From: Paenibacillus chondroitinus NBRC 15376
Lineage (GTDB): Bacteria; Bacillota; Bacilli; Paenibacillales; NBRC-103111
NCBI RefSeq assembly: GCF_004000765.1
Contig: NZ_BILW01000012.1
Coordinates: 62,001-126,000, forward strand
Length of the DNA: 64,000 nucleotides
Direction of reading: 5' to 3'
Part shown: positions 1 to 8,715 of the stretch, in pieces
How positions within the stretch are numbered: the stretch's first letter is position 1
Layout of the letters: each line of letters begins with the position of its first letter
Notes under the pieces: model-generated
Told to the model about the DNA's origin: nothing
What the model saw: the letters and a program-made list of their open reading frames with translations, nothing else
Database searches by the model: none
Made by a program: the position numbers and the translations under genes

Positions 1-3000
1 TGAGTAGTTTTCAAAATAATATTTGCAGGATAAACTGTAGCTGCCTCCTTTGGCGTCAAATGTTAAATAATTGCCCGTATTGCTTGCTGTCGGCGGGTTA
101 ATACCACTGAGTTGGGTAGTTGTAGGTTGACCGTCAGGACTTCCTTGCCAATCAATCTTTTGCACCGCGTAGGGGATTGCACCGCGAACAGCCACTCCGC
201 TTTTATTACCTAAATATTGAGTGCCATACAAAGGTGGCACGCTAAAGCTGCTTCCCACGTCAAGTCCAACAGTCGCTACAGCGTTATTAAAAATCAAATT
301 ACTGGCAGGCGCTTTATAGGGCGACTTGCCAAAATGAGAAGTGAAACCTTTTGTAATAGGGTTGTACGTGAAACCAATATCCTTTGTTTTATGTAAATTC
401 GCATTTGTAAGTGTCGAACCTTCCCATTGATCCCCAAACGCCATTAACAATTCGTTCTCAGCTACGGTTTGAAACAAAGGAGGTTCGGGATTTGCACTAG
501 TTACCGTGAATGCGACCTCAGGCGAGTCATTTTTGATATCGATCACAAAAGATTTCGTATCAGTTAGTCCCCAGTCTTCCTTGGTTTTAACGGTAAGTTT
601 ATACTTCCCTATCTTCGCAGCCGGCAGCTGTGCCGTTCCACCTACTGCAATAGGTAGATTAAGTGGCATGTGATCATTAAAAATTCCATCATTATTACTG
701 TCGTAGACATAGTTAATCGTAGTTTCAACAATGACATCCCCATCAGGGCTAAATGAAATATCCCGAAATGGAATGTTTCCACGAACCGCGAAGAGCGGAA
801 GGTTAATGACCGCAACAGGAGGTTTATCCTCGACGACATGAATGTTTTTGATCGCTTTATTTTCCGGTAGACTTCGTACGCCATAGTTATCTTTGACTTC
901 GAGAGTAATGGTTTCCATACCGACATTAGGATAAACTGAAAGATTATTCGTCCAAAAATACTCCGTAATTGTCCTGTTCTTAGCCGGTCGGCTGCAAGCG
1001 CCGTTGATCGCATTTGGCGGAAGCGGCCGATTTTGCACGACACGATTTGGAACATTAATGCAAGGAACTGGCTCCGGACGCATGATTGTTATTGTCGCTT
1101 CCTTTTGCGTACAAGCTCCTTTGTCATCGCACATTTTTGCCGAAATTGTATGATCTCCGGCTGTTGATGCCGTAAGCCAAGTCAGTTTATCCTCCCCTTT
1201 TAAATAGCCCATGGCAGGAAAACTTTTGATCCAAGGACTTGAGCTGTTCGCGAACAACCACTCAAAAGAAACGGAATCATCATCAGGATCATAATGGTTC
1301 GGCGCAATTTCTGGCAGCAATCTTACATTCAGTTTGTCCCCAACTACCGCTTCTGACAGGGATATCCGAGTATAATAATCGTTGTCCGGGAACCATCCGA
1401 TTTCGAACTGTGGCGGTCTATTGGGAGGCTTAGGACCTACTGTAAATTTCCCCTCATAAAAATAAGAAGTTCCTCCACAACTATCCTCAAGTTGGTAAGC
1501 AATATCGACTTGCCCACTTTGCATGTTGCCAGGATAACCAATGAAACCCATCATCCCATAAGCAAAAATGGACATATCATTCACTGAAGTGCTGCCTAGT
1601 GTACTCCAACCATATTGAACGTTTTCCCCGGTTGCTTGGGATAAAATAAAACGTCCTCTAACCGGTGTACAACTGGACGGAATTGTCCAATCCGCTTTTA
1701 TCATGTTGGAATCTTTCCATGTAATCATAGGCTTGTCTGCCGAGGTTTTTCCGGAGTAACCACCGCCTTTAGGCGCGCAGCTAGCTTGTGGGGTAACAAT
1801 TTGGGAAAGCGTATTATTCGTGGAAGAGGTTTCTGAGATATCGTCATTGGCATCTACCGTTAACGTAATACTCTTTATACTGTTGAAGGTATAGGGGACT
1901 ATCTCGGTTTTGCTCTCTCCTGGCGGAAGTCCTGCCGTGTAAGTGAAAGTCTTAAACACTGCGCCGTCAGCCGCTACTGTTACTTTGAATGTGCTGCCAT
2001 TTGGAATAGCCACACCAGCGTTTTTGAACTTGATAGTGAGATTAGTGCTTGCACCCGAGAGGACACAACTGCCGGCATCGATCGATATTGCAGCTAGATC
2101 GGGTTTGTTTGGTGGGGTGTAGGTGACTTCGATGTAGGTTTGGTATTTGTAGGTTTCTCCTTTCCATAGGCCTATGGCGTACATGTAATAATTTCGGAGC
2201 AGACCGTAAGGAGGCGTTTGGCCACCTGTTATTGCGTCCTGTTCTTCGTAGTAAAATGAGTCTACTGAATTATCTAGAGGCAACATCGTTCTGATCATGC
2301 CTGTGCCATCTGTTTTTCCTTTACCGTAAGATAAAGGGAGGGCTTGGGAGGCTGTATGTTGCTTGGCATCAATGATAGTTATACTACTTTGTACTAACTT
2401 GTCCCCATCAGTTATTTCAGGTAATCCGTCATTTAAAACTACAGAAGACTCATTGATAAACCAACGATTTGGACGATCAACTTCATAAGCAGTTGTAACC
2501 GCCCACCCTTCCTTTCCAAAGTCTTTCACTATATCTCCACTTGCTGGTACATCAATTCTCCCGGAAATTTTATATTGGTTTGAATCATAGCTATAACGTA
2601 AATCGGGTCCATTATTTGAACCTCCAAAATCTCGATAGTTGAACGGATTAACTGTATATCTGTATCTCCCAATATTAGGTATTAGTCCAGGGTATGGTGA
2701 AGGTATTCCTGATTTCCCTTCAAATTCTACAACTGGCGTACTCTCTCCCTTGTGCTCCCAAATTTTTCCTATAGGTTGTCGATAAATTTGATGTCCAGGC
2801 TTTGTTTCTGACATCCCAAAAACTGATACACTTTGACCGCTTATATTGGTAATATTTATTCGAGTTCCAATAAAACAGTTTGAGCATAACATTATAGAGC
2901 CATTATTAATAATTTTTAGAGAAGTTATTTCACCATTTATATTAGAAAATATTTCCTCATTTATTTGTTTAGTTGATGATGCCGAATATTGGGCATTTAC

Positions 3001-3141
3001 CATTGAATCTTTAAACTGTTCCTTCTCATAATCATAATAAAGTATCTTAGAACCGGAAGCTTCAGAAGGGAGTTCTACAAATGGTAGCATCAAATGATAC
3101 AATGTAAGAAATAGCAATACTCTATAAAAGAATTTTCGAAT
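1..3141 (-). CDS. Large secreted CARDB/Ig-like surface protein (3' end beyond window)
   Basis: Read on the minus strand, one frame stays open from about 3141 to the left edge, at least 1047 codons, so the C-terminus lies outside the window. The N-terminus is a typical signal peptide: basic RKFFYR, then a hydrophobic stretch, then a small-residue region near residues 24-28. Residues about 344-450 match the CARDB adhesion-domain pattern (KPDLAAISI, VLSGASTNLTIKFKNAG, SSTNNTLSQIV). Later segments (about 570-850) look like PKD or Ig-type beta modules (DPDDDSVSFEW, AGDHTISAK, PVAVINLPLFAVRG). The likely role is a cell-surface or matrix adhesin; the substrate is unknown. It follows the SLH gene after 13 bases, so the two are probably co-transcribed. 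No ATG, GTG or TTG lies at a good distance from the ribosome site; the best-placed start is ATT at 3141, with an in-frame TTG at 3117 as the alternative. Family is fairly sure; the exact start is not. Confidence 0.8.
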   Translation of the reverse strand, partial: MRKFFYRVLLFLTLYHLMLPFVELPSEASGSKILYYDYEKEQFKDSMVNAQYSASSTKQINEEIFSNINGEITSLKIINNGSIMLCSNCFIGTRINITNISGQSVSVFGMSETKPGHQIYRQPIGKIWEHKGESTPVVEFEGKSGIPSPYPGLIPNIGRYRYTVNPFNYRDFGGSNNGPDLRYSYDSNQYKISGRIDVPASGDIVKDFGKEGWAVTTAYEVDRPNRWFINESSVVLNDGLPEITDGDKLVQSSITIIDAKQHTASQALPLSYGKGKTDGTGMIRTMLPLDNSVDSFYYEEQDAITGGQTPPYGLLRNYYMYAIGLWKGETYKYQTYIEVTYTPPNKPDLAAISIDAGSCVLSGASTNLTIKFKNAGVAIPNGSTFKVTVAADGAVFKTFTYTAGLPPGESKTEIVPYTFNSIKSITLTVDANDDISETSSTNNTLSQIVTPQASCAPKGGGYSGKTSADKPMITWKDSNMIKADWTIPSSCTPVRGRFILSQATGENVQYGWSTLGSTSVNDMSIFAYGMMGFIGYPGNMQSGQVDIAYQLEDSCGGTSYFYEGKFTVGPKPPNRPPQFEIGWFPDNDYYTRISLSEAVVGDKLNVRLLPEIAPNHYDPDDDSVSFEWLFANSSSPWIKSFPAMGYLKGEDKLTWLTASTAGDHTISAKMCDDKGACTQKEATITIMRPEPVPCINVPNRVVQNRPLPPNAINGACSRPAKNRTITEYFWTNNLSVYPNVGMETITLEVKDNYGVRSLPENKAIKNIHVVEDKPPVAVINLPLFAVRGNIPFRDISFSPDGDVIVETTINYVYDSNNDGIFNDHMPLNLPIAVGGTAQLPAAKIGKYKLTVKTKEDWGLTDTKSFVIDIKNDSPEVAFTVTSANPEPPLFQTVAENELLMAFGDQWEGSTLTNANLHKTKDIGFTYNPITKGFTSHFGKSPYKAPASNLIFNNAVATVGLDVGSSFSVPPLYGTQYLGNKSGVAVRGAIPYAVQKIDWQGSPDGQPTTTQLSGINPPTASNTGNYLTFDAKGGSYSLSCKYYFENYS

Positions 3142-3156
3142 GATATCCCCCCCCTT
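3142..3156 (-). promoter_or_regulatory. Poly-G ribosome-binding site before the surface protein
   Basis: On the minus strand the SLH stop codon runs directly into AA followed by eight G residues, then ATATC, then ATT CGA. The G tract is the only Shine-Dalgarno-like sequence for the downstream gene and ends 5 bases before the ATT codon. Homopolymers of this length are prone to slippage, so its length could vary between cells or be a sequencing error. Confidence 0.5.
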
Positions 3157-4198
3157 ATGGCTTTGCAATTCCGACTTCATTTCCTACAACATCCAGAGTT
3201 AATCCCGTTCTAGAATGATCTTTCATTACCCCATAAGCTACATAACCAAAATATGTTCCTGGGACAGCGAATCTTATAACTCTAATTAAACCTTCTTTAG
3301 CAAGATGCAACGGTCCAGTCTGGTCATACAATGTAAGATACTGATAGCCACCTAAACTAAAACTATCATCCGCGGTTTCATCCACCTCCACAGTGAATTT
3401 AGCCATCACCACAAAATCCCTCTGTTTATCCACTCTAGAATTCCAATGTGAAGTATCAATATACTCCATATTAGGATCATTCTCGTCAGACGGGTCAGCT
3501 ATGATTACCTGGTTTAACGTAACTACAGCGCCCTGCCCTGCACTCCAAGAGTTTCCTATGTTTTTCGCCTTCAACCCCAACATAGTCCCCACATTACTCC
3601 CAGTCTCAGCAATCTCAGCCGCACTAGCCGCATACTTATCAACCGGCAGTTCCTCCCCATTCTTGGCAGCAAGAATCCGCTCAATGATCGTAATCGCCTG
3701 AGCACGCGTACTAGTCCCATACACGTCCAGATCTGTCCTACTTACGCCATGAATTAGCCCCAATTTCGTAGAATCAACCATAGATCCTTTCAATTTCTTA
3801 TCGACACTTCGCACGCTCAGAATAGACATCTCATACCTTTGCAGAGGTTCGTTGTACCGTTCTGGAAACTCAGCGGGAATAATTCCCTGCGACTTCAAAA
3901 GATCCACATAGGGCTGAAACCACCCATCCCCATCAATTCTGTTGACCTTTTCCCCTGTAGCCACCGCCACCATTTTAATAAACTCAGCACGACTAATTGG
4001 GGCATCAGGTTTAAAAGTGCCATCCTCGTAACCGTCAACGTACTTCTTTTGAACGGCATTCTGAATAGAAGATTCTGCCCAGTGCTGGTATGTGTCTTTG
4101 AATTGCGTAGCGCTCTGTGCAGAAGAATTCATGACATCATAGCCAACAGATATTGCACAAAGTACTGTCATTCCTAATACAGAAAATCTTTTTCTCAT
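3155..4198 (-). CDS. SLH-domain cell-surface protein
   Basis: The predicted protein has 347 residues. Its start at 4198 is chosen because GAGAGGGG lies 7 bases upstream and the N-terminus (MRKRFSVLGMTVLCAISVG) is a signal peptide ending near SSAQSA; a longer in-frame opening upstream has neither. Residues about 33-80 form a clear S-layer-homology motif (FKDTYQHWAESSIQNAV, GYEDGTFKPDAPISRAEFI). Two more degenerate SLH-like units follow (WFQPYVDLLKSQGIIPAEF; YGTSTRAQAITIIERIL). The C-terminal ~140 residues are a beta-rich domain of the kind often annotated DUF4352-like; I do not assign it. SLH domains bind pyruvylated secondary wall polymer, so the protein should sit on the outer wall. It is followed after 13 bases by the large CARDB protein gene, suggesting a surface pair. 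Confidence 0.85.
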   Translation of the reverse strand: MRKRFSVLGMTVLCAISVGYDVMNSSAQSATQFKDTYQHWAESSIQNAVQKKYVDGYEDGTFKPDAPISRAEFIKMVAVATGEKVNRIDGDGWFQPYVDLLKSQGIIPAEFPERYNEPLQRYEMSILSVRSVDKKLKGSMVDSTKLGLIHGVSRTDLDVYGTSTRAQAITIIERILAAKNGEELPVDKYAASAAEIAETGSNVGTMLGLKAKNIGNSWSAGQGAVVTLNQVIIADPSDENDPNMEYIDTSHWNSRVDKQRDFVVMAKFTVEVDETADDSFSLGGYQYLTLYDQTGPLHLAKEGLIRVIRFAVPGTYFGYVAYGVMKDHSRTGLTLDVVGNEVGIAKP

Positions 4199-4262
4199 AA
4201 ATAACCCCTCTCTCATCACTAACAGGATACAAATTTGGTAGTAAAATCCTATAAAACAACAT

Positions 4263-4316
4263 AAAAAACCACCCTGCCATCGCAATGAACGAAACTCAAC
4301 GATGACATGGGCGGTT
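4263..4316 (-). terminator. Rho-independent terminator downstream of the pseudouridine synthase gene
   Basis: On the minus strand AACCGCCC..TCATCG pairs with CGATGGCAGGGTGGTT with one bulge, and a T6 run follows. It lies between the pseudouridine synthase stop (4378) and the SLH start (4198), so it ends the upstream transcript or attenuates entry into the SLH gene. Confidence 0.75.
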
Positions 4317-4377
4317 CTTCCGCGCGAAATATTTGTATTACTCAAAAAATACCATATACTAGTATTTTTGTAAATCA

Positions 4378-5130
4378 TTAATTTTGAGACTCATGGGCAT
4401 TTCTCAGTGCAGTAAGCTCCTCGTCTGTTAACTCTCTCACTTGGCCTAATGCTAGGTTTGGATCCAAAGCAAGCGGGCCCATGGAAATGCGTTTTAAATA
4501 GGCAACTTTCTTGCTTACAGCTTGAAACATACGTTTCACCTGATGAAACTTACCTTCCATGATCGTTAACTCAATCTCGGAAAGCACACCGCTAGCTTCG
4601 TTACCGACACTCAGAATTTTTAAGATACCAGGCAGCGTCTCATACCCATCGTCCAAGGTCACTCCATGCGAAAATGCCTCGATATCCTCCTCAGTAACCT
4701 CCCACTCGACCTTAGCAAAATAAGTCTTAGGGACATGCTTGCGAGGAGAAAGTAGGTTGTGCGCTAGCTTCCCGTCATTGGTAAGCAAGAGAAAACCTTC
4801 GGTATCCTTATCTAATCGACCTACTGGAAAAACTTCAAATGGTGCATATTCCGCATCTAATAAATCCACTACGGTACGATCACGATTGTCCTCAGTAGCG
4901 GAGACTACGCCCTGCGGTTTATTCATCATCAGGTAAACGAACTCCCTGTAACGCACGGTTTCACCGTTTACCTGGATGATGTCCTTATCGGGATTGACCT
5001 GCATCCCGCTGTCTTTGATTTTCGCGCCGTTCACATAAATTGCGCCTTCCTTAGCAAGGCGCTTAAGTTCAGAGCGCGAACCAATGCCCACGTGGGCGAG
5101 TATTTTATCGAGCCGTTGTGTTTGTTTCAT
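4378..5130 (-). CDS. RsuA-family 16S rRNA pseudouridine synthase
   Basis: The 250-residue product starts with an S4 RNA-binding domain (residues about 5-60, RLDKILAHVGIGSRSELKR) followed by the pseudouridine synthase domain. The catalytic-loop signature GRLDKDTEGFLLLTNDG at about residue 103 carries the catalytic aspartate of the RsuA/RluB/RluE/RluF family, and GKFHQVKRMF at about 193 is the second conserved motif. Members isomerise one uridine in rRNA; the closest known type in bacilli is the short YtzG/RsuA-like enzyme. Its ribosome site GGAGGTGG lies in the last codons of rsmF, whose stop is only 6 bases upstream, so the two genes are coupled. The exact target base cannot be read from sequence. 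Confidence 0.9.
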   Translation of the reverse strand: MKQTQRLDKILAHVGIGSRSELKRLAKEGAIYVNGAKIKDSGMQVNPDKDIIQVNGETVRYREFVYLMMNKPQGVVSATEDNRDRTVVDLLDAEYAPFEVFPVGRLDKDTEGFLLLTNDGKLAHNLLSPRKHVPKTYFAKVEWEVTEEDIEAFSHGVTLDDGYETLPGILKILSVGNEASGVLSEIELTIMEGKFHQVKRMFQAVSKKVAYLKRISMGPLALDPNLALGQVRELTDEELTALRNAHESQN

Positions 5131-5136
5131 GACCGC

Positions 5137-6672
5137 TTAGGTCCACCTCCAGCCGGGCGGGTATTCGTTTTTCAGCATCCCGTCGATCCATTTGCCCCAG
5201 CCAACGGGATGTTCGTCAATACAGACAAGGCAGTAGCCTTTGGCTGCCTTGGTCACTTCCGGGTCGCGGATAATCTCGCTCTCCGCGACTTCGAGCGTCT
5301 CGCCCTTCAGGTACCGAAGGGCTCGCTCGTCGCGCGAAGCCAAGCTCAGCGCTCGCTTGGCTTCGCGCAAACGCAGTCCCATGGCTAACGCATGGGACGG
5401 CTCAAATCGGCCGCGGTGGAGCGCGCCGATGTACCAACCGGGCCGCACGACTTTCAGTCCGTTCAGCTCCGGCAAACCCGCCGGCGACGCATACGCGTGC
5501 TCGCCGTAACAGACCAGCCGCATAGCGGCGAAAGGCTCGCTGCGCAGCAGCTCGTTTTCGAACGCCTGAAGCGGCTCCAAGCTCACGCGGGACTCCGTCC
5601 CCGCACGGCCCTTCCCACGCAGCGCGTCACGACCGCTGCGCCCCGCTCCTGCACTCGCCCTTACGCTCTCTCCGACTTCCGCCCTTACGCTCTCTCCGAC
5701 TTCCGCCCTTCCCCCGACTCCAGCTTCCGCCCCAACCTCACTCCTCAACACAGCAACATAATGCCCCTCACCGCGCAACCGATGCGGCCAAAGCCGCGCA
5801 GTCCCTGCGACCGCTTCCCGAGCCTGAGCCGAGAAAGTCTCCTCACACCAAGGCTCACGCAGCCAATCCGGCTGTCCATGGTCGAAACGGTCAATCGGCA
5901 CCACGTCAAATGCAGGATGTTTGTCCAAAAATTCCGCAATCTGCGCCTCGTTCTCCTCTGGCGAGAACGTACAGGTTGAGTACACAATGGTTCCGCCAGG
6001 TGCCAGCATTTGCGCCGCTTGTCCAAGCAATTCCCTCTGCATAGCGGCAAATTCCTGCACAGAATGGCGCTCCCACTGCTGCATCATTTCCTCTTCCTTG
6101 CGGAACATGCCTTCCCCTGAACAAGGAGCGTCTATTAATATTTTATCGAAATAGCCTTGAAACACATTCAGCATCCGCTCCGGCCGTTCATTCAAAACAA
6201 CAGCATTCCGAACGCCAAAAAGCTCTAAATTTTTGACCAGCGCCTTCACCCGGTCCGAGTGGTTGTCATTCACGACAAGCACTCCTTCGCCCTGAAGTTT
6301 TGCTGCAATTTGAGTAGACTTCCCGCCGGGAGCCGCACACAAATCGAGCACTTTTTCGCCAGGCTGAACCTGAAGCAGCTCTACCGGCGCCATGGCGCTG
6401 GGCTCTTGAATATAATAAAGTCCTGCATGATAATACGGATGCTTGCCAGGACGTTCTCCTTCTTCATAGTAAAACCCTTCGGACGCCCATGGCACGGGTT
6501 CCAACGCGAAAGGACTTTTATCCAGAAAATCCGCTTTCGTAATTTTACTTGTATTTACCCTCAAACCATAAGATCTTGCTTGGTCATAAGAGGCCAGAAA
6601 GCGTTCAAATTCGTCTTCCCCTAATAAATCAATCATTTTATCCCTAAATAAGGGCGGCAGCTGCTTCGTCAT
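5137..6672 (-). CDS. rsmF: 16S rRNA (cytosine-C5) methyltransferase RsmF-like
   Basis: The 511-residue protein is a NOL1/NOP2/Sun-type m5C methyltransferase. The SAM-binding motif DLCAAPGGKS is at about residue 110, the PC motif DAPCSGEGMFRK at about 181, and the catalytic TC motif VYSTCTFSPEE at about 230. The C-terminal third (GWYIGALHRGRFEPSHALAM, GYCLVCIDEHPVGWGKW) matches the extra domains that distinguish RsmF/YebU from RsmB. Family members methylate a cytosine in helix 44 of 16S rRNA. Between the catalytic and C-terminal parts, residues about 315-355 form a low-complexity Ala/Gly/Arg/Glu linker that includes a duplicated octapeptide. This linker is much richer in G+C than the flanking gene. 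The pseudouridine synthase gene follows after 6 bases, giving an rRNA-modification pair. Confidence 0.9.
   Translation of the reverse strand: MTKQLPPLFRDKMIDLLGEDEFERFLASYDQARSYGLRVNTSKITKADFLDKSPFALEPVPWASEGFYYEEGERPGKHPYYHAGLYYIQEPSAMAPVELLQVQPGEKVLDLCAAPGGKSTQIAAKLQGEGVLVVNDNHSDRVKALVKNLELFGVRNAVVLNERPERMLNVFQGYFDKILIDAPCSGEGMFRKEEEMMQQWERHSVQEFAAMQRELLGQAAQMLAPGGTIVYSTCTFSPEENEAQIAEFLDKHPAFDVVPIDRFDHGQPDWLREPWCEETFSAQAREAVAGTARLWPHRLRGEGHYVAVLRSEVGAEAGVGGRAEVGESVRAEVGESVRASAGAGRSGRDALRGKGRAGTESRVSLEPLQAFENELLRSEPFAAMRLVCYGEHAYASPAGLPELNGLKVVRPGWYIGALHRGRFEPSHALAMGLRLREAKRALSLASRDERALRYLKGETLEVAESEIIRDPEVTKAAKGYCLVCIDEHPVGWGKWIDGMLKNEYPPGWRWT
5657..5710. repeat. 24-bp in-frame tandem repeat inside rsmF
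   Basis: The unit that starts GCCCTTACGCTCTCTCCGAC and ends TTCC occurs at 5657-5680 and again at 5681-5704 without mismatches. A further 6 bases of the unit follow. On the coding strand it adds the repeated octapeptide AEVGESVR to the interdomain linker, so copy number can change without breaking the frame. Confidence 0.9.
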
Positions 6673-6818
6673 CCGACATCTTCTCTTTCCTCTTTTATCT
6701 TCGCTATTATAGCTGAACTGTCACGAAACAGCCAATTATTTTCAAAATCTGAACAGGATATGCTATACTTTTTATCGAAATTAGTAGTTAGTATACAAGA
6801 CAAGATGAGGTGCATGAA

Positions 6819-7328
6819 ATGAAGAAGCTGCTTATTTATCTAGGCATTGTCGTTATTTTATTCGGGGGTTTATATTTCGTTAATCAACAGTCTACCAAAT
6901 CATCGGATCAAGCCAATGCCGGAAATCCTTACGGTGTTGCGGCATCCAAGCTAAATCCCGAAACGGTGAAACAATTAAACGATCCGAACTACCAGAACCT
7001 GATTCTGCCTAAAGATCTTGATCAAAGGCTGAAAAACAAAGAAACATTTTTCCAATACTACTATGCATCCACTTGCCCGCACTGCAAAATAACAACTCCT
7101 GTCCTTGTTCCTATTGAAAAAGAGCTCGGTATTGATGTCAAACAGTTCAATTTGGAAGAATTCAAAGACGGTTGGGAGAAGTACAAGGTTGACTCCACAC
7201 CAACCCTTATTTACTACAAAGACGGCAAAGAAGTGGATCGCATCGTAGGCGGTGTTCCTGAAGCCGGAGCAACAGGCGGTAATACACCTGAAATGTTCAA
7301 AGCTTTTTTCCAGAAATACAAAGGTTAA
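6819..7328 (+). CDS. Membrane-anchored thioredoxin-like protein (CPHC)
   Basis: The 169-residue product has one N-terminal membrane segment (LLIYLGIVVILFGGLYFV) and an extracytoplasmic thioredoxin-fold domain. The redox motif is CPHC at about residues 88-91 (YYYASTCPHCKI) and the cis-proline loop is DSTPTLIYY at about 125. CPHC is the DsbA-type active site, which favours an oxidase or oxidoreductase role in disulfide chemistry outside the membrane; the partner is unknown. The ATG at 6819 is preferred over an in-frame GTG at 6810, because GATGAGGTG lies at the right distance and the signal anchor then begins MKKLL. It stands alone on the plus strand between two minus-strand units. Confidence 0.85.
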   Translation: MKKLLIYLGIVVILFGGLYFVNQQSTKSSDQANAGNPYGVAASKLNPETVKQLNDPNYQNLILPKDLDQRLKNKETFFQYYYASTCPHCKITTPVLVPIEKELGIDVKQFNLEEFKDGWEKYKVDSTPTLIYYKDGKEVDRIVGGVPEAGATGGNTPEMFKAFFQKYKG

Positions 7329-7339
7329 TAGGTACGGCA

Positions 7340-7366
7340 AAAGCAGCGGATAACGCTGCTTTTTCA
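7340..7366. terminator. Bidirectional terminator between thioredoxin-like gene and germination operon
   Basis: AGCAGCG and CGCTGCT form a perfect 7-bp stem around GATAA, with A-rich sequence on the left and T5 on the right. It can stop transcription from both converging genes. Confidence 0.85.
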
Positions 7367-7368
7367 TT

Positions 7369-8466
7369 TTAATGGCTGCCCGTCTTTTTTCGAATCATAG
7401 CTATGCCTAAGAGTAATAAAGGGATGACAAGCCCAAACGTCCCCGAGTAAAAGAGCCATATTTTAGAAGCAAACTTAATGAAATAGGCGACATTCGGGTA
7501 GGCGACGACCGAAAGTACAATTAAAGTCATTCCCAAAGGAATATAGAGCTGCCGGATTTCATTCAATTTAAAAATCTCGCCCAAGGCCACAGCGGACGCA
7601 TATAGGCATAACGTTAGCTTAAAATAAATGGTAATGAACCAAATCCCCGCCATAACAACCTCAAGACGTTCAAGAAAGCTGCCAATCGATATTCTTCTGG
7701 CTAAGGAAAAGCTGGGATACATCTGGACTGAAGTTAAATCGTCCCCTAACACAAGAATAGAAAGAAGCGAGATGATAACAATCAAAGAGCCTCCGATGGA
7801 CACTCCTGCAAGAAACGCTTTTCCCAACTTTTGCGTTTGATTGACGAAAGGTAAAATCATTAAAAAAACAACCAGTTCCAAATAAGGAGTACCAATCAGG
7901 GGAAGGGAAGCACGTACAATCGGTTTGAAGCCATACCCGAGTATCGGCAATATATTGTTTACTTTCATTTGCGTCGGCAGCAGGATGAACATGAGGAAGA
8001 AAAAGAGCAGCACCCATGGCAGAAAGATTTCCGAAGTACGCGTAAAGGTTTCCAGTCCGTTTCGAATGCCCAAAATGACGATCGCCAAAAAGAAGATATG
8101 CGTAAATTGCAGCGGTGTATCCACAAGGACTTGGGTTGAAATAAAATCACCCAAATTACGAAGCACCAACGCGGCTAGAATGAAAAAAAAGCAGAAATAG
8201 AGCAAGCCGACGGCTTTCCCCACCCATTTTCCCATTAACTCCTCACAGTATTTAACCAGTGTTTGCTGAGGAAAACGTTGACCAAGGGCCAGATATAGGA
8301 TAACAAGCAGCAGACCTGCTAGGAGTCCTAGAATGGCAGCAATCCAAGCATCCTGTTTGGCATCATAGGCAAGTCCCGAAGGAGCGATGAGGATAGAGCT
8401 GCCAATCGTAAATAAAATAGTCAATATCGTAAACTGGTTAACGCCTATCCTACCCTTCTCAAACAT
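7369..8466 (-). CDS. GerKB-type germinant receptor permease subunit
   Basis: The 365-residue protein is an integral membrane protein with about ten hydrophobic segments and the spore-permease family opening (GVNQFTILTILFTIGSSIL). This B subunit of the GerA-type receptor sits in the inner membrane of the spore and resembles amino-acid/polyamine permeases; it is thought to take part in nutrient recognition. The start at 8466 follows GAGGTG with a 7-base gap; a longer in-frame extension overlaps the preceding small gene and lacks a ribosome site. It is the last gene of the A-C-small-B operon. The ligand cannot be predicted from sequence. Confidence 0.9.
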   Translation of the reverse strand: MFEKGRIGVNQFTILTILFTIGSSILIAPSGLAYDAKQDAWIAAILGLLAGLLLVILYLALGQRFPQQTLVKYCEELMGKWVGKAVGLLYFCFFFILAALVLRNLGDFISTQVLVDTPLQFTHIFFLAIVILGIRNGLETFTRTSEIFLPWVLLFFFLMFILLPTQMKVNNILPILGYGFKPIVRASLPLIGTPYLELVVFLMILPFVNQTQKLGKAFLAGVSIGGSLIVIISLLSILVLGDDLTSVQMYPSFSLARRISIGSFLERLEVVMAGIWFITIYFKLTLCLYASAVALGEIFKLNEIRQLYIPLGMTLIVLSVVAYPNVAYFIKFASKIWLFYSGTFGLVIPLLLLGIAMIRKKTGSH

Positions 8467-8477
8467 GTAATTCACCT

Positions 8478-8711
8478 CTATTTTAGAATGCCAAAAACAA
8501 ATCGACTGACCGGTTGATAGACGTATGTAATCCATTCCATCGGATTCGGAAGCTTCACTCTCTCAAATTGCAGAATGCAAAGCACAGATCCTATGATTAA
8601 AAGCGATAAAAATACCCAGATTTCCGCAATTTGTTGTTTGCGCATTAGCTGCGGGAGCTCAATCAACCCCGCGAGAGTCGCAATGATCAAAACCGAGACG
8701 ATAACTCCCAT
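8478..8711 (-). CDS. Small two-helix membrane protein of the germination operon (D-subunit-like)
   Basis: The 77-residue protein has two hydrophobic helices (GVIVSVLIIATLAGLIELP and IWVFLSLLIIGSVLCILQF) joined by a short polar loop and a C-terminal tail. It lies between the C and B subunit genes, 4 bases after the C gene and 11 bases before the B gene, so it is certainly part of the operon. Some GerA-type operons are known to carry a small two-helix fourth gene (the D subunit) that modulates germination; length, topology and position fit that description. This assignment is by context, not by a diagnostic motif. Confidence 0.75.
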   Translation of the reverse strand: MGVIVSVLIIATLAGLIELPQLMRKQQIAEIWVFLSLLIIGSVLCILQFERVKLPNPMEWITYVYQPVSRFVFGILK

Positions 8712-8715
8712 GTCT

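Noticed and set aside
642-1055. 137-codon minus-strand frame
   Set aside because: It is a +1 shadow of the large CARDB protein frame; the other frame reads continuously with domain-like sequence.
5392-5979. 195-codon plus-strand frame antisense to rsmF
   Set aside because: It is Arg/Pro-rich, arises from the GC-rich part of rsmF, has no ribosome site, and resembles no protein.
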